Assembly (NCBI RefSeq): GCF_000494755.1
Contig: NC_022657.1
Coordinates: 5,432,001-5,496,000 of the forward strand
Direction of reading: 5' to 3'
Length of the DNA: 64,000 nt
Source of the DNA: Amorphoplanes friuliensis DSM 7358
Lineage (GTDB): Bacteria > Actinomycetota > Actinomycetes > Mycobacteriales > Micromonosporaceae
The translations under genes and the position numbers were made by a program. This document shows, one piece after another, positions 43,168 through 51,330 of this stretch; within the stretch, counting starts at the first letter, position 1; each line of letters begins with the position of its first letter. The notes below the pieces were generated by a model. It ran no database searches. It was not told the origin of the DNA and worked only from the letters and a program-made list of their open reading frames with translations.

Positions 43168-44654
43168 GACGCACCGGCCAGGGTGGCCTCGACACCGTGC
43201 CTGTCGAGGGCGGTCAGCCAGTCGACGACCAGCGCGCGGACGGTGGCGTCGGCGGCCAGCTCGGCCGGGAACACCGCGTCGAGGCCGAACAGCGCGTCGG
43301 CCACTCCCTGCGGCGTCGCGGGGGCCGCGGCCAGCCGGGTGCGGATCTGTGCTGCCAGGGGGTCGTTCAGCGGGAGTTCCCGCCCGTCGTCGGTCCGGCC
43401 CTGCACAAAACGCATCCAGGCCGCGACCACCAGGGCCGCCCACCGCGGGGAGGCGCCGGCCGCCCGCCGGTCCAGGATGGTGTGCAGCACCCGCTGCGGC
43501 AGCTTCTGCGAGCCGTCCATCGCCACCTGCCGGGTGGCGTGCGCGATGGCCGGGTTGGCAAAACGTTCCAGCACCGAAGCACCGTAACCGACGACCGAGA
43601 CACCCGGCGGCGGCTCGAAACTGGTCGCCACGTCCTCGGCGATGAACCGTTCCATCGCTGTCCGCAGACCCGGGATCTCCAGCGCGGTCACGATGGTGTC
43701 GCGCCCGGCGAGCGCACCCAGGTAGGCGATGGCCGAGTGCACGCCGTTGAGCGCGCGCAGCTTGAGCCGCTCCCACGGCCCGGCGTCGCCGGTCAGCACC
43801 GCACCGGCGAGCTCCCAGGCCGGCCGGCCGCCGGGGAAACGATCCTCGATCACCCACTGCCGGTACGGCTCGCCGTGCACTCCGGCGAGGTCACGTGCGC
43901 CGAGGGCCGCCTCCGCGATCGCCAGGGTCTCCGCGGTGCTCGCCGGCACGATCCGGTCGACCATCGTGCCCGGGAACGTGACACTCTCGCGGACCCAGTC
44001 ACCGAACGCCGGTGCGGCCCCGGGGACCAGCACCCGCGCCTGCTCAACCATCCCGTGCAGCCGGCGCCCGTTGGACGGCATGTTGTCGCAGCTCACCAGG
44101 GCGATCGGCCCCGCGTCCGCGCGGTGCCGGGCGAGGAGTCCCCGCACCAGCAGCCCGGGGATCGTGACCGAGGGCCCGGCGCCGGCCAGGTCGGCCAGCA
44201 GTGCGGCGTCGACGGTCAGCTCGCCCGTCACCGGGTCGAGCCGGTGGGCCTTCTCCGTGACGGTCAGGGTCACGACGCGGACGGCCGGATCGGCCAGCAG
44301 GGCGACAACACCGGCCGGGTCGGAGGCCGCGTGGCGTACCTCGGCCAGGGCGCCGACCACGCGGGTGTGCGGGCCCGCCGCCGACAGGGTCGTCACGCTG
44401 AACAGCCGGTCCTGCGCCAGCAGGTCGTCGACCACGGCGGACGACCGCGGTGAGACGCCGACGATGCCCCAGTCACCACCGCCGGCGGCGACCGCCTCCT
44501 CGGTGTAGACGGCCTGGTGGGCCCGGTGGAAGGCGCCGAGCCCGAGGTGGACGATGCCCGCCGGCACCGAGCCGGGCTCGAGCAGCGGACGGCTGTGCTC
44601 GGGCAGGCGTCCGAGGGTGCCCAGCCCGAGCAGCGGCGTGGTGGTCACTGCCAT
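43164..44654 (-). CDS. Mannitol-dehydrogenase-family hexuronate reductase (UxuB/UxaB-like)
   Basis: The 496-residue long-chain polyol dehydrogenase most resembles D-fructuronate reductase, which makes D-mannonate with NADH; tagaturonate reductase is the close alternative. Features are the Rossmann start GIVHLGLGAFHRAHQAVYTEEA, TVTEKAHR, VSCDNMPSNG, VTFPGTMVDRIVPA and the catalytic-lysine region ERLKLRALNGVHSAIAYLG. It lies between the FucD-type dehydratase and Gfo/Idh genes in an operon with uronate isomerase, which fits step two of uronate breakdown. ATG 44654 has GAGGG with 6 nt spacing; GTG 44648, overlapping the previous stop by 4 bp, is an alternative. Confidence 0.88.
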   Translation of the reverse strand: MAVTTTPLLGLGTLGRLPEHSRPLLEPGSVPAGIVHLGLGAFHRAHQAVYTEEAVAAGGGDWGIVGVSPRSSAVVDDLLAQDRLFSVTTLSAAGPHTRVVGALAEVRHAASDPAGVVALLADPAVRVVTLTVTEKAHRLDPVTGELTVDAALLADLAGAGPSVTIPGLLVRGLLARHRADAGPIALVSCDNMPSNGRRLHGMVEQARVLVPGAAPAFGDWVRESVTFPGTMVDRIVPASTAETLAIAEAALGARDLAGVHGEPYRQWVIEDRFPGGRPAWELAGAVLTGDAGPWERLKLRALNGVHSAIAYLGALAGRDTIVTALEIPGLRTAMERFIAEDVATSFEPPPGVSVVGYGASVLERFANPAIAHATRQVAMDGSQKLPQRVLHTILDRRAAGASPRWAALVVAAWMRFVQGRTDDGRELPLNDPLAAQIRTRLAAAPATPQGVADALFGLDAVFPAELAADATVRALVVDWLTALDRHGVEATLAGAS

Positions 44655-45946
44655 GCCGGTCCCTCGGGGAAGGAGAACTCGGCGATCGAGGCGGGACGCA
44701 TGGTGGCGCTGTAACCCGGCTGGTCCGGCAGCAGATAACGGCCGTCCTGCGTGCGTACCGGATCCTCGAAGTGCTCGTGCAGATGGTCCACGTACTCGAT
44801 CATGCGCCCGTCGAGGGACGTGCCCACGCGCAGGTAGTCGAAGACCGCGATGTGCTGGACCAGCTCGCAGAGCCCGACCCCGCCGGCGTGCGGGCACACC
44901 GGGATGCCGAACTTGGCGGCGAGCAGCAGTTCGGCGAGCACCTCGTTGACACCCGCGACGCGGCAGGCGTCGACCTGCACGACCCCGATCGCGTCGGCCT
45001 GCAGCAGCTGCTTGAAGATCACGCGGTTCGCGGCGACCTCCCCGGTCGCCACGCGGCACCGGCCGCCGGTCAGCCCGGCGACCGCCTGGTTGATCCGGGC
45101 GTGACCCAGGACGTCGTCGGCGTGGGTGGGTTCCTCGATCCAGTACGGGTCGAACGCGGCGAGCCGTCCCATCGCGGTGATCGCCTCGTCGACGTCCCAC
45201 ACCTGGTTGGCGTCCATCATGAGCAGCGCGTCCGTACCGATCTCGGCGCGGATGATCCCGGCGCGGCGGACGTCGTCGCCGAGGTCACCGCCGACCTTCA
45301 TCTTCATCGCCCGCCACCCCTCGGCGTACGCCTGCCGGGCCAGCCCCCGCACCTTGTCGTCGGGATAACCGAGCCAGCCCACCGAGGTCGTGTACGAGGG
45401 GAAGCCGTCCCGGGTGAGCTCGGCGAGCCGGTCCGGGAGCCCGACCAGCCCCTTGTCGAGAATCGCGGTCGCCTCCGCGGGTGTGAGCGCGTCGCTGATG
45501 TGGTGGAAGTCGACGCAGGCGACGAGCTCCTCGGTGGACATCTCGGCGAGCAGCTGCCACAGCGGCGCACCCGCGCACTTGGCCCGCAGGTCCCAGACGG
45601 CGTTGATCAGCGCGCCGGACGCCATCGCGATGACGCCCTTCTCGGGCCCGAGCCAGCGCAGCTGCGGGTCGGCGGTCAGGCTCCGGGAGAACGCCGCCGG
45701 GTCCGCGGTCAGCTCCGCGAGGGTACGCCCGGTGACGTGCCGGGCCAGGGCACGGACGGCGGCACAGGTGATCTCGTTGCCCCGGCCGTTGGTGAAGGTG
45801 AAGCCCGCGCCGACGTGCGGTCCGTCGGTGCGCAGCTCGACGTAGGTGGCGGAGTAGTCGCCGCGGTTGATCGCGTCGGAGCCGTCGCCGGCCGCGGAGG
45901 TCGGGAAGCGCACGTCGTGCACGTCGACCGATTCGATCCTGGTCAC
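44645..45946 (-). CDS. L-fuconate dehydratase-type enolase-superfamily sugar-acid dehydratase
   Basis: The 433-residue protein matches L-fuconate dehydratase and its animal homologue ENOSF1 along its length as I recall them. It has DYSATYVELRTD, LRWLGPEKGVI, SYTTSVGWLGYPDD, and the enolase-superfamily machinery: K215/K217 (MKMKVGG), metal ligands D245 (MDANQ), E271 (IEEPT) and E303 (TGE), and H353 (CPHAGGVGL). It dehydrates an aldonate to a 2-keto-3-deoxy acid. FucD is known to accept several acids, including D-altronate, weakly. Placed between isomerase and reductase genes, it may act as the mannonate or altronate dehydratase here. GTG 45946 overlaps the upstream stop by 4 bp. Confidence 0.88.
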   Translation of the reverse strand: MTRIESVDVHDVRFPTSAAGDGSDAINRGDYSATYVELRTDGPHVGAGFTFTNGRGNEITCAAVRALARHVTGRTLAELTADPAAFSRSLTADPQLRWLGPEKGVIAMASGALINAVWDLRAKCAGAPLWQLLAEMSTEELVACVDFHHISDALTPAEATAILDKGLVGLPDRLAELTRDGFPSYTTSVGWLGYPDDKVRGLARQAYAEGWRAMKMKVGGDLGDDVRRAGIIRAEIGTDALLMMDANQVWDVDEAITAMGRLAAFDPYWIEEPTHADDVLGHARINQAVAGLTGGRCRVATGEVAANRVIFKQLLQADAIGVVQVDACRVAGVNEVLAELLLAAKFGIPVCPHAGGVGLCELVQHIAVFDYLRVGTSLDGRMIEYVDHLHEHFEDPVRTQDGRYLLPDQPGYSATMRPASIAEFSFPEGPAWQ

Positions 45947-47346
45947 AGGCGGAACACCTTCTTCGGCAGGTGGTAGGCGAGGTCGGCGATGGTCTCGGCG
46001 GCCTCGTCGAGCGGGAGCCGGCCCTCGGCGACGAGCCGGGCGAGGTAGGCCGCGTCGGCGCGGCGGGCGACCTCGTGGCGGACCGGGATGGAGCAGAACG
46101 CCCGGGTGTCGTCGGCGAACCCGGCCGTGTTGTAGAAACCGGCGGTCTCGGTGACCGCGTCCCGGTAGCGCCGCAGCCCGTCCGGGGAGTCGAGGAACCA
46201 CCACGGCGCGCCCAGGTAGAGCGCGGCGTACCCACCGGCGAGCGGCGCCAGCTCGCGGCTGAACACGTCCTCGTCGAGCGTGTAGAGCACCACCCGCAGG
46301 CGCGGATCGTTCCCGTACGCGTCCAGCAGCGGCGCCAGGTCGTGCACGTAGTCGGTCGCCCGCGGGATGTCGCCGCCGACGTCGCGCCCGTGGACGGCGT
46401 ACAGGCTCTTGTTGTGGTTGCGGACCGCGCCGGGGTGCAGCTGCAGCACCAGCCCGTCCTCGATCGACATCCGCGCGAACTCCATGAGCATGTGCGCACG
46501 GAACGTCTCCGCATCCGCCGCCGACGCAGTCCCCCGCAGTCCGCGTTCGAAGATCTTCGCGGCGTCGGAGGGACTCAGCCGGACGGTCCGGGCGGTCGGG
46601 TGACCGTGGTCGGACGAGGTCGCGCCCGCCGCCTGGAACGCCTGCCGGCGCGACCGCAGTGCGGCCAGATAGCCGCTGTAGGTCGCGGTGTCCTCGCCGG
46701 TGATCTCGCCGAGCCGGGCCACGTTGCCCGCCCAGCCGTCGAACTCCAGGTCGACCACGTCGTCGGGCCGGAAGGTCGTGATGACCCGCCCACCGGGGCC
46801 GCCCCAGCCGTCGGCCGCCAGCTTGGCGTGCCGGCTGAGGTCGTCGAGCGGTGACTCGGTCGTGGCGAGCACCTCGATGCCGAACCGTTCGAACAGCGCC
46901 CGGGGGCGGAACTCCGGCTCGGTGAGGCGTTCGGCGATCGTGTCGTACAGCTGGTCGGCGGTGTCGGGGCCGAGCCGCTCGTCGACGCCGAAGACGGCTG
47001 ACAGCGTGCGTTCCAGCCAGAGCCGCGACGGCGTGCCGCGGAACAGGTACCAGTTCTCCGCGAGCAGCCGCCAGATCACCCGGGGGTCCTGCTCGACCTC
47101 GGCGCCGGTGCGGCTGGGCACGCCGAGCTGCGCGAGCGGGATGCCCTGGCTCAGCAGCATCCGGGTGACGTAGTGGTCCGGCACGATGAGCAGGCGCGCC
47201 GGGTCGGGAAACGGCTCGTCACCGGCCAGCAGACCGGGGTCGACGTGGCCGTGCGGTGAGATCAGCGGCAGGTCCCGGGCGAGCGTGTAGAGCTCCCGGG
47301 CGATGTCGCGCTGCCGGGGTTCGGCCGCGAACAGCAGGTCGGACAT
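45943..47346 (-). CDS. uxaC: Glucuronate/galacturonate isomerase
   Basis: The 467-residue uronate isomerase converts D-glucuronate to D-fructuronate and D-galacturonate to D-tagaturonate in the cytoplasm. Characteristic parts are LPLISPHGHVDPGLLA (metal-binding H32 and H34), DHYVTRMLLSQGI, the TTESPLDDL segment, GLVLQLHPGAVRNHNK and the final WWFLDSPDGL and DTRAFCSIPVRHEVARR region. Length and motifs are typical of UxaC, an amidohydrolase-superfamily member. It is gene two of the leftward operon, and its TGA overlaps the GTG of the dehydratase gene by 4 bp. No mannonate dehydratase uxuA or altronate dehydratase uxaA appears in the window. Confidence 0.95.
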   Translation of the reverse strand: MSDLLFAAEPRQRDIARELYTLARDLPLISPHGHVDPGLLAGDEPFPDPARLLIVPDHYVTRMLLSQGIPLAQLGVPSRTGAEVEQDPRVIWRLLAENWYLFRGTPSRLWLERTLSAVFGVDERLGPDTADQLYDTIAERLTEPEFRPRALFERFGIEVLATTESPLDDLSRHAKLAADGWGGPGGRVITTFRPDDVVDLEFDGWAGNVARLGEITGEDTATYSGYLAALRSRRQAFQAAGATSSDHGHPTARTVRLSPSDAAKIFERGLRGTASAADAETFRAHMLMEFARMSIEDGLVLQLHPGAVRNHNKSLYAVHGRDVGGDIPRATDYVHDLAPLLDAYGNDPRLRVVLYTLDEDVFSRELAPLAGGYAALYLGAPWWFLDSPDGLRRYRDAVTETAGFYNTAGFADDTRAFCSIPVRHEVARRADAAYLARLVAEGRLPLDEAAETIADLAYHLPKKVFRL

Positions 47347-47369
47347 GAGTACCTCGGATCGGCAGCGGG

Positions 47370-48689
47370 TCAGGGCAGGTCGAGCAGGTCCGCGACGCGG
47401 ACGGGCAGCCCGGTCTCGAGGGAACGGTTGGCCGCGAGACCGGTGAGCAGCGCGAGTGTGCCGTCGCGGGCGGTGGCCGAACGGTGCATCGGGTCTTTCT
47501 CGGCGCCGAACAGCACGGCCGTCATGCGGGTGTCGGCGCCGCCGTGACCGGTCCTTGAGTACGCCGCCGGAAGCGGCAGCTCCCGTGGCGGCGCCCAGAA
47601 CGGATGAACGGTCAGCGAGGCGTGACCCTTCTCCTGCGCCTCGGTCACCCCGTGGATCGCGGCGCCCTTGACCTCGTTCGCCCCGGCCGGGCTGACGTGG
47701 TCGCTCTCGACCACCTCCAGCTCGAGGCGTCCCCGGCTCCCGTTGACCATGACGCGATAGCCCTCCCAGGGCGCGTACGCGGTCAGGTGGTAGGTCATCG
47801 TGGCGCCGGTGTCGTAGCGCACGAGCACCGCCAGGTCGTCCTCGATCGTCACCCCGGGGGCGAAGACGTTGACGTCGCGGCGGTACCCGTCCTCGGCCTC
47901 GGCGTCGAGGTAGAGCTCCTTCATCCGCGGGTTGTCCCGCAGGCGCAGCGCGAACGGGTCACCCTCGGCCGCCGGGTCGTCGTGCGCCCGGAGATAGTCG
48001 CGGGCGTACCCGTGGCGGCGCCCGCTCTCGCCGTAGAAGAACAGCCGGCCGTCGGCGTACACCCGCTCGGGTGCGGCGCCGAGCCACCAGTTGACCAGGT
48101 CGAAGTGGTGGCCGGACTTGTGCACCAGCAGGCCGCCGGAGTTGGCCTTGTCGCGGTGCCAGCGGCGGAAGTAGTCGGCGCCGTGCCGGACGTCCAGCAG
48201 CCATTCGAAGTGGACCGAGCCGATCTCCCCGATCTCCCCCGACGCGAGGACCTCACGGACCGCCTCGTGCAGCGGGTTGAAGCGGTAGTTGAAGGCGACC
48301 GACACGCGCCGCCCGGTCCGCTCGACGGCGTCCAGGATGCGGCGGCAGCCGTCGGCGTCGACGGTCATCGGCTTCTCGGTGATCACGTCGCAGCCGGCAT
48401 CGAGCGCGGCGACCACGTAGTGAGCATGAGTGCTGTCCATGCTGGTCACCAGCACCTCGTCGACACGTTCCTTGGCCAGCATCGCCGTGAACTCGGCCGC
48501 CGCGTACGCCGGCACCGGCCGGGCGCCGAGCTCGGTGAGCCAGCGGTTGTGCGCCGCCATCCGGGCCGGGTTGACGTCGGCGAACGCCACCAGCTCGGCC
48601 GTGCCCGCGTGGTCCAGGGTCAGGGCGCGCACGAACATCTCGGCTCGTGCGCCGGCACCGGCCACTGCGTACCGCCGTCGTTCGGACAC
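47370..48689 (-). CDS. Gfo/Idh/MocA-family oxidoreductase, first gene of uronate operon
   Basis: The 439-residue NAD(P)-dependent dehydrogenase has Rossmann YAVAGAGARAEMFVRAL, VLVTSMDSTHAHYVVAAL, EKP motif DVITEKPMTVDAD and NYRFNPLHEAVREVL. LVHKSGHHFDLVNWWLG is typical of the larger group acting on oligosaccharide-derived or uronyl sugars. GTG 48689 is favoured over GTG 48692 because GGAG then lies 5 nt away. It heads the operon directly behind a LacI-type operator, so its substrate is probably the inducing sugar or its uronate. The substrate itself is not known. Confidence 0.87.
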   Translation of the reverse strand: MSERRRYAVAGAGARAEMFVRALTLDHAGTAELVAFADVNPARMAAHNRWLTELGARPVPAYAAAEFTAMLAKERVDEVLVTSMDSTHAHYVVAALDAGCDVITEKPMTVDADGCRRILDAVERTGRRVSVAFNYRFNPLHEAVREVLASGEIGEIGSVHFEWLLDVRHGADYFRRWHRDKANSGGLLVHKSGHHFDLVNWWLGAAPERVYADGRLFFYGESGRRHGYARDYLRAHDDPAAEGDPFALRLRDNPRMKELYLDAEAEDGYRRDVNVFAPGVTIEDDLAVLVRYDTGATMTYHLTAYAPWEGYRVMVNGSRGRLELEVVESDHVSPAGANEVKGAAIHGVTEAQEKGHASLTVHPFWAPPRELPLPAAYSRTGHGGADTRMTAVLFGAEKDPMHRSATARDGTLALLTGLAANRSLETGLPVRVADLLDLP

Positions 48690-48701
48690 CACGTCTCCTC
48701 A

Positions 48702-48717
48702 CTGCAAACGTTTGCAG
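48702..48717. promoter_or_regulatory. LacI-type operator of the uronate catabolic operon
   Basis: CTGCAAACGTTTGCAG is a perfect 16-bp palindrome with the central CG typical of LacI-family sites. It begins 3 bp past the leftward -10 and ends about 12 bp before the first start codon, so a bound repressor would block initiation. Confidence 0.85.
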
Positions 48718-48720
48718 CAG

Positions 48721-48749
48721 AACTAAACACGTCGATGCGATGGCGTCAA
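48721..48749 (-). promoter_or_regulatory. Leftward promoter of the uronate catabolic operon
   Basis: On the minus strand TTGACG (48749-48744) is followed after 17 bp by TTAGTT (48726-48721). The -35 is near consensus, the -10 poor, as expected for a regulated promoter. The perfect palindrome lies directly downstream. Confidence 0.6.
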
Positions 48750-48845
48750 GAAATCCGCCAGCCTTCGTCCAGTTATATCCGTATTCGCACAGGCCAGAGG
48801 CGCGTTCAATGCGGACAGCCGACACGAAGGCGCAATAAATGACCG

Positions 48846-48874
48846 TTGACAGAGCTACAACCGTTTGCATTAAT
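48846..48874 (+). promoter_or_regulatory. Rightward promoter of the LacI/ABC-transport operon
   Basis: TTGACA (48846-48851), exact consensus, and ATTAAT (48869-48874) are spaced by 17 bp. The predicted transcription start near 48881 leaves about 50 nt of leader before the regulator's GTG. Confidence 0.65.
48856..48869. promoter_or_regulatory. Second LacI-type operator, inside the promoter spacer
   Basis: TACAACCGTTTGCA is an imperfect copy of the 48702-48717 palindrome (shared CGTTTGCA half). It lies between the -35 and -10 of the rightward promoter, so binding should exclude polymerase and give autorepression of the LacI gene and its transporter. Two sites 154 bp apart could also allow looping. 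Confidence 0.6.
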
Positions 48875-48931
48875 TGGCCACCAGAGTGACCCCGACCACA
48901 ACAATGACGATCATCGACAGGAAGGGCCGGC

Positions 48932-49984
48932 GTGCCAGCCACGATTCGCGACGTCGCCCGGGAGTCCGGAGTGCACATCTCCACGGTCTCCCGGACGTTC
49001 TCGGCGCCGCACCTGGTCAACCCGGAGACCCGGACCCGCGTGCTGGCCAGCGCCGAGCAGCTCGGTTACCGGCCCAACCGGGCGGCCCGGGCACTGATCA
49101 CCGGCCGCACGTACAACGTCGGGCTGATCGTGGCCGACATCGCGAACCCGTTCTTCCCGCCGCTGATCAAGGCGGCGGAAAGCCAGGCCCGGCAACGGGA
49201 TTACCACATCTTCGTCGCGGACTCCAACGAGGACGCCGCGGTCGAGGAGGACCTGGTCCGGGCCCTGGCCAAGCAGGTCGACGGCATCCTGCTGTGCAGC
49301 CCGCGGATGAGCAACAGCCTGATCGAGCTGCTCAGCCGCGAGGTGCCGCTGGTCGTCGTCAACCGCCAGATCACCGGTCTGCCCACGGTCGTCATGGACG
49401 TGGCGCAGGGCGCCCGGCTCGCCGTCGAGCACCTGGCCGGTCTCGGTCACCGCTCGATCGGTCTCATCGCCGGCCCCCGCGGCTCGTGGACCAGCAAGGA
49501 GATCCGGCGCTCGGCCGCCACCGCGGCCCGGGCCGCCGAGGCCGGGCTCACCGTCATCGGCCCCAACCCACCCAACGAGCACGGCGGCGCGGCCACGGCC
49601 GAGCAGGTCCTGCGCAGCGGCGTCACCGCCGTGCTCGCCTACAACGACCTCATGGCCATCGGCCTCATCGAGGGCCTGCACGCCCAGGGCGCGCGGGTCC
49701 CGCACGACATCAGCGTCGTCGGCATCGACGACATCGCGCTGAGCCGCCTGATCCACCCCAAGCTGACCACGGTGGCGACACCTGCCGCCGCCGCGGGACG
49801 GGCGGCCGTCGACATGCTTCTGGCGCACGGCGACGACCGCCGAACCACCGCACACGCGAGCCTTCAGACCGAACTGGTCATCCGCGACTCGACGGGACCG
49901 GGCCCGGATCCGCACAGCCATGCGGATCCGGGCGACGTGGCCACGGCCGCCCCCGACGCTGTCGCCTCCTACGCCAAGGAGTGA
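48932..49984 (+). CDS. LacI-family repressor of the uronate locus
   Basis: The 350-residue protein has a full LacI helix-turn-helix (TIRDVARESGVHISTVSRTFS, residues 4-24), hinge (RAARALITGRT) and a periplasmic-binding-like effector domain (VGLIVADIANPFFPPLIKAAE, GIDDIALSRLIHPKLTTV). GTG 48932 follows AGGAAGG. It is the first gene of the rightward operon and diverges from the catabolic genes; two LacI-type palindromes lie between them, so it very probably represses both units and itself. The inducer is likely a uronate or aldonate taken up or formed by the locus; this is inference. About 30 extra residues follow the usual C terminus. Confidence 0.9.
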   Translation: MPATIRDVARESGVHISTVSRTFSAPHLVNPETRTRVLASAEQLGYRPNRAARALITGRTYNVGLIVADIANPFFPPLIKAAESQARQRDYHIFVADSNEDAAVEEDLVRALAKQVDGILLCSPRMSNSLIELLSREVPLVVVNRQITGLPTVVMDVAQGARLAVEHLAGLGHRSIGLIAGPRGSWTSKEIRRSAATAARAAEAGLTVIGPNPPNEHGGAATAEQVLRSGVTAVLAYNDLMAIGLIEGLHAQGARVPHDISVVGIDDIALSRLIHPKLTTVATPAAAAGRAAVDMLLAHGDDRRTTAHASLQTELVIRDSTGPGPDPHSHADPGDVATAAPDAVASYAKE

Positions 49985-49990
49985 GCACAG

Positions 49991-51322
49991 ATGCACCCCG
50001 ACAAGACCCCGGCGGCAGACGCGCGGACCACGCGCGGTCACCGTACCGCGACCAGACGGCGGCTTCTCGCCGCGGCCCTGGTCATACCCCTCGCCCTCGG
50101 TGCCGCCGCCTGTGGTGGTGACGATTCGGGCGACGACGGCAAGACCGAGCTGTCCATCTTCTGGTGGGGAGCGGAGGGCCGGGCCGCACTGACCGAGAAG
50201 GCCCTCGAGCTCTACACCCAGCGGCACCCCGACGTGACGTTCAAGAAGACGTGGCAGGCCAACCAGGGCTACTTCGACAAGCTCGCCACGCTCACCGCGG
50301 GTGGCAACGCCCCCGACATCTTCCAGATCGACGACAACTACATCGCGGAGTACGCCGGCCGCAACGTCACGCTCGACCTCACCCCGTACTCCGGTGACGG
50401 CAAGCTCGACCTGACCAAGTTCCCGCCCGGGCTGCGCGACTACGGCGTGGTCGACGGCAAGCTGGCCGGTGTCGCGTTCGGGGAGAACACCCAGGGCCTG
50501 GTATTCAACAAGACGCTGCTCGACAAGTTCGAGCTGCCCGCGCCGACGACCGGGATGAGCTGGGAGGAGCACATCGCCTGGGCCGAGAACGTCTCCAAGG
50601 TCGCCAAGGTTCCCGGCACGCAGGACGCCAGCGCCATCTACCAGGCACTCTGGGTCTGGCTGCGGCAGCAGGGCAAGGACCTCTACAAGGACAAGGAGCT
50701 CGGCTTCACCGAGCAGGACATCACCGCGTGGTTCGACCTGTGGAAGGGTGCCCGCGACCGCGGTGCCACCCCCACACCGGACGTCATCCACGAGGGCAAC
50801 GCCACGGACATCAGCAAGCAGCTGGTCGTCACCGGCAAGGCGGCGACGTCCTGGGTCTGGGCCAACCAGATGCCGGAGCTGAAGAAGAACACCGCCGACG
50901 AGCTGGGTGTCGTCGCGTACCCGGGTGATCCGAAGTCGTTGTGGCCGCGGGCCTCGATGTACTTCTCGGTCTTCCGCGGCACCAAGCACAAGGACCAGGC
51001 CGTGGACGTGCTGAACTTCCTGGCCAACGACCCGGAGGCGGGCAAGATCCTCGGCACCGACCGGGGGCTCCCGTCCAACCTCGACGTCCGCAAGCTGGTC
51101 GCCGACACCGTCACGGACCCGAACATGAAGCAGACGATCGCGGTCCAGAACGACCTCGGCAAGAACTTCGGGCCCTCGCCGGCCGTGCCGCTCAAGGGGC
51201 ACAGCAAGGTCCGCAGCGAGCTGATCCGGATCGCGGAGGAGGTCCAGTACGGCCGGCAGACGCCCGCGCAGGGCGCCGCCGCCTTCGTGGCCGCCGCCAA
51301 GACCGCCATCGGGCAGGGCTGA
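49991..51322 (+). CDS. Sugar ABC transporter substrate-binding lipoprotein
   Basis: The 443-residue extracellular solute-binding protein (family 1) starts with a basic region (TRRRLLAAALVIPLALGAAAC); the lipobox Cys41 should be lipidated. The mature protein shows the MalE-like pattern: ELSIFWWGAEGR, FDKLATLTAGGNAPDIFQIDDNYIAEYAG, GVAFGENTQGLVFNKTLLDKF, LAND and LPSNLDVRKL. The ligand is probably an oligo- or mono-uronate, from the adjacent catabolic operon. It follows the LacI gene by 6 bp and precedes two permeases, one operon. No ATPase gene is present, so a shared MsmK/MalK-type ATPase must power it. Confidence 0.92.
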   Translation: MHPDKTPAADARTTRGHRTATRRRLLAAALVIPLALGAAACGGDDSGDDGKTELSIFWWGAEGRAALTEKALELYTQRHPDVTFKKTWQANQGYFDKLATLTAGGNAPDIFQIDDNYIAEYAGRNVTLDLTPYSGDGKLDLTKFPPGLRDYGVVDGKLAGVAFGENTQGLVFNKTLLDKFELPAPTTGMSWEEHIAWAENVSKVAKVPGTQDASAIYQALWVWLRQQGKDLYKDKELGFTEQDITAWFDLWKGARDRGATPTPDVIHEGNATDISKQLVVTGKAATSWVWANQMPELKKNTADELGVVAYPGDPKSLWPRASMYFSVFRGTKHKDQAVDVLNFLANDPEAGKILGTDRGLPSNLDVRKLVADTVTDPNMKQTIAVQNDLGKNFGPSPAVPLKGHSKVRSELIRIAEEVQYGRQTPAQGAAAFVAAAKTAIGQG

Positions 51323-51330
51323 CGGTCGAC

